Assembly (NCBI GenBank): GCA_017430945.1
Contig: JAFRMB010000075.1
Span: 1 to 19,354 of the forward strand
Reading direction: 5' to 3'
DNA: 19,354 nt
Origin: Clostridia bacterium
Lineage (GTDB): Bacteria; Bacillota_A; Clostridia; Christensenellales; Aristaeellaceae
Shown here: positions 1 through 7,329 of the stretch, in pieces
How positions within the stretch are numbered: the first letter of the stretch is position 1
Layout of the letters: every line of letters starts with the position of its first letter
Made by a program: the position numbers and the translations under genes
The notes under the pieces: generated by a model
Seen by the model: the letters and a program-made list of their open reading frames with translations, nothing else
The model's database searches: none
Told to the model about the DNA's origin: nothing

Positions 1-428
1 CCGCCGGAGAGGGTGCCCGCCAGCTGCCACTTGCGCTCCTCGAGGCGCGGGAAGCGGCGGTAGACATCCTTCATGTCTTCCTTGATGCTCTTCGTGTCCT
101 TGCGCAGATACGCGCCGATGGTCAGGTTTTCCTCGACGGTCAACTTGGAGAATACGTGCCTGCCCTCAAGAGACTGGAGGATGCCCAGGCTGGCGATGCG
201 ATTGCCGCCCATGCCCTGGATCTCCTTGCCCTGGAACAGGATCTTGCCGCGGATGCCCCTCGGCTTCGTCAGGCCGGAGATGGACTGCAGCGTGGTGGTC
301 TTGCCCGCGCCGTTGGCGCCGATCAGCGTGACCATCTCGCCCTCGTTGACATAGAGGTCGATGCCCTTGACGGAGTGAATGTTGCCGTAGTAGTAATGGA
401 AATCCACAAGCTCAAGAATCGGCGCCAT
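1..428 (-). CDS. livF: Branched-chain amino acid ABC transporter ATP-binding protein LivF (partial, 3' end beyond window)
   Basis: This is one of the two cytoplasmic ATPases that power the HAAT-type importer encoded upstream. The N-terminal 142 residues are present, beginning MAPILELVDFHYYYGNIHSVKG. Walker A is GANGAGKTT at residues 37-45, followed by the LivF-like stretch SLEGRHVFSKLTVEENL (86-102). The window ends inside the ABC signature (TLSG), so Walker B and the H-loop lie outside. A GGGAGGTGA ribosome binding site sits in the last codons of livG, and the ATG starts one base after the livG stop, so translation is probably coupled. It is the last recognised gene of a canonical binding protein-H-M-G-F order. 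Family assignment is secure; the transported substrate is not shown by this gene. Confidence 0.95.
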   Translation of the reverse strand, partial: MAPILELVDFHYYYGNIHSVKGIDLYVNEGEMVTLIGANGAGKTTTLQSISGLTKPRGIRGKILFQGKEIQGMGGNRIASLGILQSLEGRHVFSKLTVEENLTIGAYLRKDTKSIKEDMKDVYRRFPRLEERKWQLAGTLSG

Positions 429-429
429 A

Positions 430-1182
430 TCACTCACCTCCCAGATAAGCCGTAATCACGTCGGGGTTGTTCTGCACTTCTTCGGGCGTGCCGTGCGCCA
501 GGAGCTTGCCCTCGGCCAGCACGTAGATCTCGTGGCAGACGTTCATGACCAGCTTCATGTCGTGCTCGACCATCAGGATGGTGACGCCGAGCTTCAGGAT
601 GCGCTGCAGCAGCTCGTCCAGCTCCAGCTTTTCCTGGGAGTTCATGCCGGCGGCGGGTTCGTCCAGCAGGATGATCTTGGGATCGCTCGCCAGGCCGCGT
701 ACGATCTCCAGCAGGCGCTGCTTGCCGTAAGAAAGGCTGCCGGTCTGATCCTTGGCGAAGGGTTCAAGTCCAACGAACTTCAACCACTCATAGGCCTTGG
801 CGTAGGCTTCCTTCTCCTCGCGCTGCTGCGACGGGATGTGGAACATGTCGGTCAGGTAGTTGGACCTCAGCCTGGAATGCATGCCGACCAGCACGTTCTC
901 CTGCACCGTCATCTTTCGGAACAGGTTGATGTTCTGGTAGGTGCGGGTGATGCCAAGCTTGTTGATCTGATAGGGCTTGAGGCCCTGGATCTCCTTGCCT
1001 TCGAAGATCACCTTGCCGCTGTTGGGCGTGTACACGCCGCTGATGCAGTTGAAGAAGGTGGTCTTTCCTGCGCCGTTGGGACCGATCAAGCCGGTGATCT
1101 GGTTAGGCTTGATGTGAACGCTGACCTCGTTGACAGCGGTCAGGCCGCCAAACTTGATGGTGACTTTATCCGTTTTCAGCAT
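430..1182 (-). CDS. livG: Branched-chain amino acid ABC transporter ATP-binding protein LivG
   Basis: The second ATPase of the importer, 250 residues, the usual LivG length. Walker A GPNGAGKTT is at residues 34-42, the Q-loop region near TYQNINLF (81-88), the signature LSYGKQRLLEIVRGLA at 150-165 (SYGKQ replaces the common SGGQ, a LivG habit), Walker B IILLDEP at 170-176, and the switch histidine in VEHDMK at about 207. The start ATG lies 17 bases inside the end of livM, and the stop is one base before the livF start, so livM-livG-livF should be translated as a coupled set. It works in the cytoplasm on the LivH/LivM membrane dimer. Confidence 0.96.
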   Translation of the reverse strand: MLKTDKVTIKFGGLTAVNEVSVHIKPNQITGLIGPNGAGKTTFFNCISGVYTPNSGKVIFEGKEIQGLKPYQINKLGITRTYQNINLFRKMTVQENVLVGMHSRLRSNYLTDMFHIPSQQREEKEAYAKAYEWLKFVGLEPFAKDQTGSLSYGKQRLLEIVRGLASDPKIILLDEPAAGMNSQEKLELDELLQRILKLGVTILMVEHDMKLVMNVCHEIYVLAEGKLLAHGTPEEVQNNPDVITAYLGGE

Positions 1183-2176
1183 TCTTGCTCACCCCGCTTT
1201 CCAAACCATCCTTCTTGTTCTTGCCGGTGATCATCGCGTAGATATCGCGCAGGCCGCCGTACAGGCCGCCGGGCAGCGCTACGATGACGATCAGCAGCAG
1301 TATGCCGTACACGAATCCCTGCATCTCCTGGAGGGAACGGAGGGATTCGATCAGCAGTTCGACGGAGATGACGCCGATGACCGGGCCGAACATGGTGCCG
1401 GTGCCGCCGAAGAGCAGCATCGTCAGGAACAGCACGGACTGCTTTTTCTGGAAGGTGTCCGGGTGGACGTATCCGACAAGGTGCATATACATCGCGCCTG
1501 CAAACGCCATGTAGAACGCCGATGTTGCGAAGGCCATGACCTTGTAGCGCCGCACGTTGATGCCCATGCCGTTGGCCGCGTGGGAATTCTCGCGGATGGC
1601 GGTGAAGGCACGGCCGGTCTTGGAGTTGACCAGGAAGAACTTCGCCAGCATAAAAATGATCACCATCAGCAGAGCGAAGTAGAAGTAGTTCCTGTAGGAG
1701 AACGGCTGGCCGAAGAACGCCATCTGCGTGGAGTTGATGCCCTTGAAATCGCCTGTGATGTTGCCCGGAGAGTGCACCAGCAGCTGGTACACGATCTCGC
1801 CGAAGGCGATGGTCGACAGCGACAGGAAGTGGAACACCAGCTTGGATGCCGGGACAGCCAGCAGCGCGCCGACGCCGGTCGCGATGCACGCGGCGATGAT
1901 CATCGTGATGATGATCGGCATATGCAGGTGATTGTGGAGCAGTGCCGAACCATATGCGCCGATGGCGTAGAAGGCGGCGTGGCCCAGGGAGATCTGTCCG
2001 GAGTAGCCGAACAGGATGTCCAGGCCGGAAACGGCGATGATGTAATAAAAGATCGTGCAGCAGAGCATCAACGGATACTCGCCAAGAAACAGAGGCAGCA
2101 GCAGCGTCAGCACCAGCAAGACAAGCACCGGCAGCAGCTTCTTCTGCTTCTCCTGTTTGCTCATTTCAGGATTCAA
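1166..2176 (-). CDS. livM: Branched-chain amino acid ABC transporter permease LivM (TTG start)
   Basis: Membrane permease of the HAAT importer, about 336 residues. After a short basic N-terminus (SKQEKQKK) come several hydrophobic segments, with the LivM-type core LDILFGYSGQISLGHAAFYAIGAYG and the cytoplasmic-loop stretch NSKTGRAFTAIRENSHAANGMGINVRRYK. The frame is open further upstream, but an ideal GAGGAGGT site at 2183-2190 lies inside that extension. The first start at proper distance is TTG at 2174-2176 (6-base spacer); the next ATG at 2162-2164 would be 18 bases away. I therefore choose TTG, which may reduce expression relative to livH. The 3' end overlaps livG by 17 bases. Function is confident; the start is inferred from the ribosome binding site. 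Confidence 0.93.
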   Translation of the reverse strand: MNPEMSKQEKQKKLLPVLVLLVLTLLLPLFLGEYPLMLCCTIFYYIIAVSGLDILFGYSGQISLGHAAFYAIGAYGSALLHNHLHMPIIITMIIAACIATGVGALLAVPASKLVFHFLSLSTIAFGEIVYQLLVHSPGNITGDFKGINSTQMAFFGQPFSYRNYFYFALLMVIIFMLAKFFLVNSKTGRAFTAIRENSHAANGMGINVRRYKVMAFATSAFYMAFAGAMYMHLVGYVHPDTFQKKQSVLFLTMLLFGGTGTMFGPVIGVISVELLIESLRSLQEMQGFVYGILLLIVIVALPGGLYGGLRDIYAMITGKNKKDGLESGVSKNAENG

Positions 2177-2208
2177 ACTATTACCTCCTCTCAATGCTGT
2201 GCCGGACG

Positions 2209-3090
2209 CTATTCATCCGCGATGGCGCGTTCGTTGAAGATACCCGTGGGCTTCACGAACAGGAACACGATCAGGATGATGTAAGCGATCAGGTTTTTAT
2301 AGTCGGAGGAAATGTAGCCGGTGACGAAGGTCTCGATCAGGCCCAGCAGCAGGCCGCCGACCATGGCGCCGTACATGTTGCCGTAGCCGCCGATGACCGC
2401 ACCGGAGAAGCCCTTGTTGCCGATCTGATTGCCGAGCAGTATGAACACGCCGTACAGAGGGCCGACCAGAATGCCGGCGATGGCCGCCAGGCCGGCGGAC
2501 AGGCCCCAAGTGACGCCGGTGCTCAGGTGCACGTTGATGCCGCAGGACTGCGCCGCCATGGGATCCATGGCCGCGGCGCGCAGCGAGGTGCCGAAGCGCG
2601 TCTTGGTCATGAACAGGTGCAGCAGCACCATGATGACCAGAGAAGCGACGGTGCAGAGGATCTGCTCGGGACGCACGCTGACGCCGAACAGCTTGATCTT
2701 TTTGATGTCGAACACAGAGGGGAAGTTCAGCGTGAGCGAGCCCCAGGTCAGCTGTGCGCCGTTCTGGATGATATAGGAGATGGCGATCGTCGCCAGCACC
2801 ACATAGATCGGCAGAACATTTTTGTTGAGCAGAACGCGTATGACACCGCGCTCAAGCAGCATGCCGACCAGGAATGCGCAGAGCACGGTCAGCAGCACAG
2901 ACACGATGAACGGGAGCTTCAGGATGCTGAAGAACGTAAGTCCCAGGTAAGCACCGAGGGTCATGATGTCGCCCTGCACGAAGCTCATCAGACCGGAAGC
3001 CTTGTAGATCAGGCTGTATCCGAGGGCGATCAGACCGTAGGTGCCGCCCAGCACAAGTCCGGATATCAGCAGTGACATGAAAAATTTCAT
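2209..3090 (-). CDS. livH: Branched-chain amino acid ABC transporter permease LivH
   Basis: Membrane permease partner of LivM, 293 residues from the chosen start (MKFFMSLLISGLVLGGTYGL). LivH-type signatures are LIALGYSLIYKASGLMSFVQGDIMTLGAY near the N-terminus, RTKFGTSLRA-like TRFGTSLRAAAMDPMAAQSCGI in the central cytoplasmic loop, and GGYGNMYGAMVGGLLLGLIET near the C-terminus. A GTG-initiated extension of six codons exists, but its GTG sits within the GAAGGAG ribosome binding site, so the ATG at 3088-3090 is preferred. The 32-base gap to livM and the same orientation make it the second gene of the liv operon. Confidence 0.95.
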   Translation of the reverse strand: MKFFMSLLISGLVLGGTYGLIALGYSLIYKASGLMSFVQGDIMTLGAYLGLTFFSILKLPFIVSVLLTVLCAFLVGMLLERGVIRVLLNKNVLPIYVVLATIAISYIIQNGAQLTWGSLTLNFPSVFDIKKIKLFGVSVRPEQILCTVASLVIMVLLHLFMTKTRFGTSLRAAAMDPMAAQSCGINVHLSTGVTWGLSAGLAAIAGILVGPLYGVFILLGNQIGNKGFSGAVIGGYGNMYGAMVGGLLLGLIETFVTGYISSDYKNLIAYIILIVFLFVKPTGIFNERAIADE

Positions 3091-3160
3091 GGTCGTAATC
3101 TCCTTCACTTATCGAGTGGGACGCCGGTCCGTTACATTCCGCTGGTTCGGATATAACACC

Positions 3161-3226
3161 GCCCGCGTGCCAAAGACTCAGCCGCGGGCGAGGCCGGCGT
3201 CTGCGGGGCAGGAGCTCCGCCCCGCA
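3161..3226 (-). promoter_or_regulatory. Two hairpins between the binding-protein gene and livH (attenuator or mRNA-processing candidates)
   Basis: In the 155-base gap between the binding-protein stop and livH, two inverted repeats are visible. One is TGCGGGGC (3202-3209) with GCCCCGCA (3219-3226) around a nine-base loop. The other is GCCCGCG (3161-3167) with CGCGGGC (3183-3189). Neither is followed by a T-run on the transcribed strand, so full termination is unlikely. Hairpins at this place in importer operons often protect the binding-protein mRNA 3' end and keep it more abundant than the permease message. That role is inferred here. Confidence 0.5.
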
Positions 3227-3245
3227 AACAGTCGATCATTGAGAA

Positions 3246-4430
3246 TTACTTCTCCATACCGGTATCTTCAAGGTAGGCTTCATAGCCGCCATTGTTGAAC
3301 CAGTCGTCGAACAGGATGTTCTTGCCGTCCACCAGGATGAAGGAGTTGAAGGTGTTGTAGCCCTCGCGGTTGCCCTTGGTGTAGTCCAGGGTGCCGCCCA
3401 GGCCGGGGATGACCACCTTGTGGGTGGCATCGCGCAGCGCGTCGGAGTCGTTGGAGCCGGCGATCTTCGCGGCCTCGGCCAGCACCATCATGGAATCCCA
3501 TCCACGATAGGCGGAGTCGGTGGCGACCATCTCTCCGTAGGTGTCCAGGTAGAGCTGCAGGTATTCCTTCATGTTGGGAATGTCGCAGTCGTCGACGGAC
3601 TTGTAGGTGACGTAGGGATTCGCGAAGGCGATGTAGTTGGAGTTTTCCTTACCGGCGATCTCGATCTGAGAGTCCATGAAGGATTCCTTGTCGAGGATGA
3701 TGCCGTCATAGCCGCCCAGGCGCAGCTGGTTGACGAAGGGGCCGCCGACCTCGCCGATGACGCACAGGCAGATGCAATCGGGCTCATAGCTCAGCATCTT
3801 GGCGATCTGAGCGGAGTAGTCGGTGTCGCCGACGGAGTAGGACTCGCGGTCAACGACCTCGATGCCGATCTTCTCGAATTCGGCCTCGAAGGCGTTGGCA
3901 GTGCCGATGGAGGCATCTTCCTGGCCGTTGAAGATCGCGACGGTGGTGTAGCCCAGCTTGGGCAGCAGAGCAGCAGCGATCGGCACCGCGAAGTCGTTGT
4001 TCATCGCAGCGCGGAAGACATAGGGCCAATCCTCAGCCATCCAGGAAGAGGCGGTGCCGCAGCCGATGTGATAGATGCCGGCCTCGTTGAAGAACTTGGC
4101 AGCGGCAATGACCTCACCGGAGTTCATGGAACCGATGCAGGCATCCACATGATCGTCGTTGATCAGCTTGGTGGCGATCTTCTGGGCCTCTTCGGGGGAG
4201 CACTGGGTGTCAGCGCCGATCAGCTCGATCTGCTGGCCGTTCAGGCCACCGTTGGCATTGATGTAGTCAACGCCCAGCTTCACGCCGTTGAAGCACTCGA
4301 TGCCGTAGGCGGAGTTGCCGCCGGTCAGGCCGAAGTACCAGCCGAGCTTGAAGGTGTCACCCTCAGCCAGCGCCGCACATGCGGTGAGAGCGAGCAGAGA
4401 TACGAGAACCAGAGCCAAGATCTTCTTCAT
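3246..4430 (-). CDS. livK: HAAT-family ABC transporter substrate-binding protein (LivJ/LivK type)
   Basis: Extracellular ligand-capture protein of the importer, 394 residues. The N-terminus MKKILALVLVSLLALTACAA is a signal peptide with a lipobox LTAC, which would put the lipidated cysteine at residue 18; cleavage by signal peptidase I after ALA (20-22) is an alternative. The mature part shows the type-1 periplasmic-binding fold of the family: FGLTGGNSAYG, INANGGLNGQQIELI and CIGSMNSGEVIAA early on. An upstream in-frame ATG overlaps the AGAGGAT ribosome binding site, so the third-codon-downstream ATG is chosen. It is first in the operon behind a strong promoter, as expected for the most abundant component. 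HAAT binding proteins also take amides, urea-type compounds and organic acids, so the ligand is open. Confidence 0.92.
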   Translation of the reverse strand: MKKILALVLVSLLALTACAALAEGDTFKLGWYFGLTGGNSAYGIECFNGVKLGVDYINANGGLNGQQIELIGADTQCSPEEAQKIATKLINDDHVDACIGSMNSGEVIAAAKFFNEAGIYHIGCGTASSWMAEDWPYVFRAAMNNDFAVPIAAALLPKLGYTTVAIFNGQEDASIGTANAFEAEFEKIGIEVVDRESYSVGDTDYSAQIAKMLSYEPDCICLCVIGEVGGPFVNQLRLGGYDGIILDKESFMDSQIEIAGKENSNYIAFANPYVTYKSVDDCDIPNMKEYLQLYLDTYGEMVATDSAYRGWDSMMVLAEAAKIAGSNDSDALRDATHKVVIPGLGGTLDYTKGNREGYNTFNSFILVDGKNILFDDWFNNGGYEAYLEDTGMEK

Positions 4431-4515
4431 TTGTGTCATCCTCTCTTTCTCTTACAAACGTCTTCGCTTCCATGCGAACCTTCTTCAACAGGTGGCGTGC
4501 CCTCCCCCTCAATTA

Positions 4516-4558
4516 ATATCAGAAGACTTCGCCATCGGCATCCTTCTGAAATATCAGG
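4516..4558 (-). promoter_or_regulatory. Imperfect stem-loop in the liv operon 5' leader
   Basis: The predicted leader of about 155 bases contains AATATCAGAAG pairing with CTTCTGAAATAT (one bulged base), and a small inner GCC-ATC-GGC hairpin in the loop. It is too weak to be a terminator and matches no riboswitch I recognise. It could affect mRNA stability or translation of the binding protein. Confidence 0.3.
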
Positions 4559-4591
4559 CTTGGTCGAGCAGGCATCCCCACTGTCACTTAA

Positions 4592-4620
4592 ATACTACAC
4601 GATTTGAACGACTATGTCAA
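4592..4620 (-). promoter_or_regulatory. Sigma-A type promoter of the liv operon
   Basis: On the minus strand a perfect -35 TTGACA (4615-4620) and a -10 TAGTAT (4592-4597) are separated by 17 bases. Just upstream is an A-rich tract (AAAAATAAGGAAAAATGG-like, about 4630-4655) resembling an UP element. Transcription would start near 4585. The whole 4431-4791 gap (361 bases) is A+T-richer than its surroundings and holds this promoter, the leader stem-loop and the hairpin after the GntR gene; I see no gene in it. Confidence 0.7.
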
Positions 4621-4761
4621 GTGAAAATCATCCATTTTTCCTTATTTTTGTTCAGAATCGTTGATTATTTGGGGCGAAATCGGTTTCTTTTCCCAATCTT
4701 CTCATTGTTCCGTGTCCGCTGCAACAGCTGGCAGTTGTGCTGATATTTCAATCCCGCTTCC

Positions 4762-4790
4762 ACGCGTCCGATCGCTTCTATCGGACGCGT
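4762..4790 (-). terminator. Perfect 11-bp hairpin directly after the GntR gene
   Basis: ACGCGTCCGAT (4762-4772) and ATCGGACGCGT (4780-4790) pair perfectly around a seven-base loop, starting two bases past the GntR-family stop codon. No T-run follows on either strand, so it is either an atypical terminator or a 3'-end protecting hairpin. It separates the regulator gene from the liv promoter. Confidence 0.55.
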
Positions 4791-4791
4791 C

Positions 4792-5505
4792 TCAGATGTT
4801 CACGAAGTAATCGCCATACCGTTCCATGATCTCATACATGCGGGTCTGGAAGCGCGTGATGTGCCTGCGGATCAGCGTGCGCGCATCGGTGGAGAGCTCC
4901 GCTCTGTAAGCCACCGCGCCGAATATCTCGCGGTGCTCCTCGTAGCACTGTGTATCCACATCGTCGAAGTTGCCGATCGACCTTGCGAGATAGCGGATGC
5001 GATCAAAGTGGGCGATCATCTTGTGCACCTGGATGAAGGTGTTCTCGCGATTCGCAGCCATGTAGAGGAGCATGTGGAATTCGTCATCCACCCCGTTGAA
5101 CTCGTTGTCCGGGTTGCCCTCCAGCAGGATCTGCCGCTGGCAGTTGATATTCCGCAGCATGCGCTGCATGATGGGCGTGGAGAGATTTCCCTGTATCGTC
5201 TGGATCAGCTCGGGTTCCACACACGATCTGATGAAAATGCCGTCATTGACGAGCACAAGATCGATCTTCGAGACCCTCGACTCCTTGCGCGGCTGAATGT
5301 CGACGAGCTTCTCATCCCTGAGCTTCGCGAGCGCCTCGTGCACGGGCGTTCGGGACACCTGGAGGTCCTCGGCAAGCTCATTTTCGTTGAGCGGCGCACC
5401 AGGAATGAGCTCAAACTTCATTATCCTGTCGCGCAGCACGCGATAGGCATATTCGCTGTAGCTCTCATCGGCAGTTCGATCGTACCGAATGATGTTCTCT
5501 ACCAC
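4792..5505 (-). CDS. GntR-family transcriptional regulator, FadR/FCD subfamily (GTG start)
   Basis: A 237-residue DNA-binding regulator that probably senses a sugar acid or related organic acid. Residues about 15-78 form the winged helix-turn-helix (YAYRVLRDRIMKFELIPG, then LNENELAEDLQVSRTPVHEALAKL, the GntR recognition region). Residues about 85-230 are an all-helical FCD ligand domain. Its metal-binding set is visible: D140 and H144 in DDEFH, H191 in EEHREIFG, H215 in RRHITRF. The GTG at 5503-5505 is chosen because AAAGGAGG lies seven bases upstream; an ATG farther upstream has no such site. The gene lies 95 bases after the FGGY kinase in the same direction with no clear promoter between, so it is likely co-transcribed and autoregulated. 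The dyads in the 7035-7329 gap are its likely targets. Confidence 0.9.
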   Translation of the reverse strand: MVENIIRYDRTADESYSEYAYRVLRDRIMKFELIPGAPLNENELAEDLQVSRTPVHEALAKLRDEKLVDIQPRKESRVSKIDLVLVNDGIFIRSCVEPELIQTIQGNLSTPIMQRMLRNINCQRQILLEGNPDNEFNGVDDEFHMLLYMAANRENTFIQVHKMIAHFDRIRYLARSIGNFDDVDTQCYEEHREIFGAVAYRAELSTDARTLIRRHITRFQTRMYEIMERYGDYFVNI

Positions 5506-5600
5506 AGGGCTTCCTCCTTTGTTCGGCGAAGGCACTTGGCGTGAGATCCTGTGGGGACCTTGCTGCAAGCCGTTCGTCGTTTCCCGTCGGCGATCGTCGG

Positions 5601-7034
5601 TCAGTTGCGGGTCGTGCTCATTTCATAGCTCTCAAGGTATCGCTCATATTGACGCCGGATGACCTTCGCCCTGGCCGGATCCGGGAACACGCGCCTCCGG
5701 TGCGCGGCCGACGGGAACTCGAAGGTCCTTATATCGTCTATCGCGCCTGCCGCATGCATGCCCAGGACCACTGCGCCCATCAGCGATGCGTTCGGATTTG
5801 TGGAGATCTCGATCTCGTGCCTGAAGATATCCGCGGCGAGCTGGGTCCAGGCGGCAGAATTCAGAATGCCGCCCGAGAGCACGATGCGCTCGGCAGCGCC
5901 GATGTCCCGCACAAGTTCATCGTAACACTGGCACAGGTTGAACAGCACGCCCTGCTGGATGGCATGATAGAGATCGGAAAGATTGTGCTCCGGGCGGACG
6001 CCGACGAAGCCGCCCAGACGTTCATCATGCCATCCCGGACACCGCTCCCCGAAGAGGAACGGCAGGAATACCGGGAGATCATCCGGCAGAGCTGCGCCGC
6101 TCTCCAGTTCACCGAAGGAAAACATGCCCTTCATATAGGTATCCTTGTACCAGTTCACACAGTTGCAGGCCCCTGCCGTAGCAGCGCCGGCCATGTAGTC
6201 CGCCGCGCCATAATAGCCCCACAGCGCATGGGAATCCGGCAGCATCGGTCTCGGCGCGGTAAAGCGGACCGCCCCGCTGGTACCGACGGATACGGTCATT
6301 CGGCCGTGCGCCGCAGCGCCGTCACCGATCTGGTTCAGCGCACCGTCCGCGTGTGCGGGCACAACGGGTATTCCAGCCTCGATCCCCAACAGCCGTGCGC
6401 CTTCCTCGTCGAGCGGGAGGGTGTCCCTGAAGCTGCAGAGGCGGCCCAATTGGCTCCGCCCGATGCCGCAGTATGCCAGGGCACACGCATCGTAATCCAG
6501 CGACTTCAGATTGATCAGCCCGGAGCCGCTCACGTTGCAGACGGTTTCCAGGTATTCACCGGTCAGACGATAGAAATTATAGGCGCCCTGGGTCGGCGTC
6601 AGTTTGTCGCTGAAGTCCATTCCCTGCTCAGTCATGTAACGAAGCATCTGGCGGGGATAGGTCACGTGGGGCATGCAGCCGGTTCGGGCATACAGCTCGT
6701 CCGCCAGTTTCCGGTCTGCACGATCCCTGCGGCAGATCGACTCGGTGGCCATGTAGTTCCAGTTGTGTGTTCGCGTCACGGGATGCATATCGCGGTCGCA
6801 CACGGTCACACTGTGCCATGTGCTGCAAAGCGCCACGGCAGACACAGATCTACCCTCTGCCAGCTGCCGCCCCAGACGGGCTGTGCAAAGGAATACCGCC
6901 TCGGTGTCCGTCAGGCCGCCTGAACAGATCGAAGGCGGATAGGCTTCCTGCGCCGTTTCATAGGTATCGTCTTCCGTTTCATAGAGCATCGCCTTGGCTG
7001 AGCTCGTGCTTGCCTCCAGAGCCAGGATCTTCAT
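5601..7034 (-). CDS. FGGY-family carbohydrate kinase, gluconokinase-like
   Basis: ATP-dependent sugar or sugar-acid kinase of 477 residues, a normal FGGY length. The N-terminal ATPase half starts MKILALEASTSSAKAMLYE; the usual D-x-G-T nucleotide loop is degenerate (E-A-S-T-S-S-A-K). The catalytic aspartate is D230 in HADGALNQIG, followed by VGTSGAVR (250-257) and the C-terminal LSGG (386-389). GTSGAVR is typical of the FGGY gluconokinases, so gluconate or a close aldonate is the most likely substrate; xylulose-type substrates cannot be excluded. A GGAAGGG site precedes the ATG. It is divergent from the LarA/dehydrogenase operon and upstream of the FCD regulator, which supports a role in the same catabolic pathway. 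Confidence 0.85.
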   Translation of the reverse strand: MKILALEASTSSAKAMLYETEDDTYETAQEAYPPSICSGGLTDTEAVFLCTARLGRQLAEGRSVSAVALCSTWHSVTVCDRDMHPVTRTHNWNYMATESICRRDRADRKLADELYARTGCMPHVTYPRQMLRYMTEQGMDFSDKLTPTQGAYNFYRLTGEYLETVCNVSGSGLINLKSLDYDACALAYCGIGRSQLGRLCSFRDTLPLDEEGARLLGIEAGIPVVPAHADGALNQIGDGAAAHGRMTVSVGTSGAVRFTAPRPMLPDSHALWGYYGAADYMAGAATAGACNCVNWYKDTYMKGMFSFGELESGAALPDDLPVFLPFLFGERCPGWHDERLGGFVGVRPEHNLSDLYHAIQQGVLFNLCQCYDELVRDIGAAERIVLSGGILNSAAWTQLAADIFRHEIEISTNPNASLMGAVVLGMHAAGAIDDIRTFEFPSAAHRRRVFPDPARAKVIRRQYERYLESYEMSTTRN

Positions 7035-7085
7035 CTGATGATCGCCCTTCCGTTACAAATATATTAGCCTGCTCCTTCATCTTTT

Positions 7086-7115
7086 ATATTACAACAGAAT
7101 CATGTTTCATGTCAA
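7086..7115 (-). promoter_or_regulatory. Promoter of the kinase-regulator transcript
   Basis: On the minus strand, TTGACA (7110-7115) and TAATAT (7086-7091) are 18 bases apart; the start would be near 7080, giving a leader of about 45 bases. The dyad CATGTTTCATG (7101-7111) fills most of the spacer and touches the -35, a position where a bound repressor would block RNA polymerase. Confidence 0.65.
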
Positions 7116-7152
7116 GACGCGATCCAAATTTGGAAATATCCTGTGAAACATG
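7101..7152. promoter_or_regulatory. Putative operator: two inverted half-sites flanking a CCAAATTTGG palindrome
   Basis: CATGTTTCA (7101-7109) is repeated in inverse orientation as TGAAACATG (7144-7152). The left copy is itself a CATG-N3-CATG dyad. The right copy contains GTGAAAC, matching the GT-N3-AC core of the FadR-subfamily operator consensus. Centres are 43 bases apart, about four helical turns. Nearly centred between them is the perfect palindrome CCAAATTTGG (7124-7133). The left site overlaps the leftward promoter, and the right site lies about 21 bases upstream of the rightward -35. Binding by the FCD regulator is inferred. Confidence 0.5.
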
Positions 7153-7173
7153 GCATATAAATGAATTTTGCTA

Positions 7174-7202
7174 TTGATTGTACTCGCGGTTTGTGTTATC
7201 AT
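7174..7202 (+). promoter_or_regulatory. Extended -10 promoter of the LarA-dehydrogenase operon
   Basis: TTGATT (7174-7179) and TATCAT (7197-7202) are separated by 17 bases, with a TGT extension directly before the -10. Transcription would begin near 7209, leaving a leader of about 120 bases. The leader holds C- and G-rich runs around 7264-7310 that could pair weakly, but no structure I recognise. Confidence 0.65.
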
Positions 7203-7329
7203 ATATTTGAAGAGGCTTCGATTTGTCCCGGCTGATATATTACCCGTAGCGATCCAGGCAGGGCCATCTCCCCATCATCATCGGTCCGGGGCCGCTTTCG
7301 GAGCCATTTTATGAACAGGAGGTCGTTTC

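Noticed and set aside
5506..5600. Possible separate promoter or operator between the FGGY kinase and the GntR gene (near-palindrome around CGATCG at about 5585-5600)
   Set aside because: No -35/-10 pair was found and the near-palindrome is short and imperfect; co-transcription is simpler.
5541..6923. Long open frame on the plus strand opposite the FGGY kinase (about 460 codons), and similar ones at 1130-2284, 3420-4607 and, on the minus strand, 8483-9619 and 17799-18902
   Set aside because: They lie antisense to genes with clear family motifs, show no domain character, and are expected in G+C-rich coding DNA where stops are rare on the opposite strand.
7209..7329. Possible riboswitch in the 120-base leader of the LarA operon
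   Set aside because: Only weak C-run/G-run pairing is visible and no known riboswitch core could be recognised.
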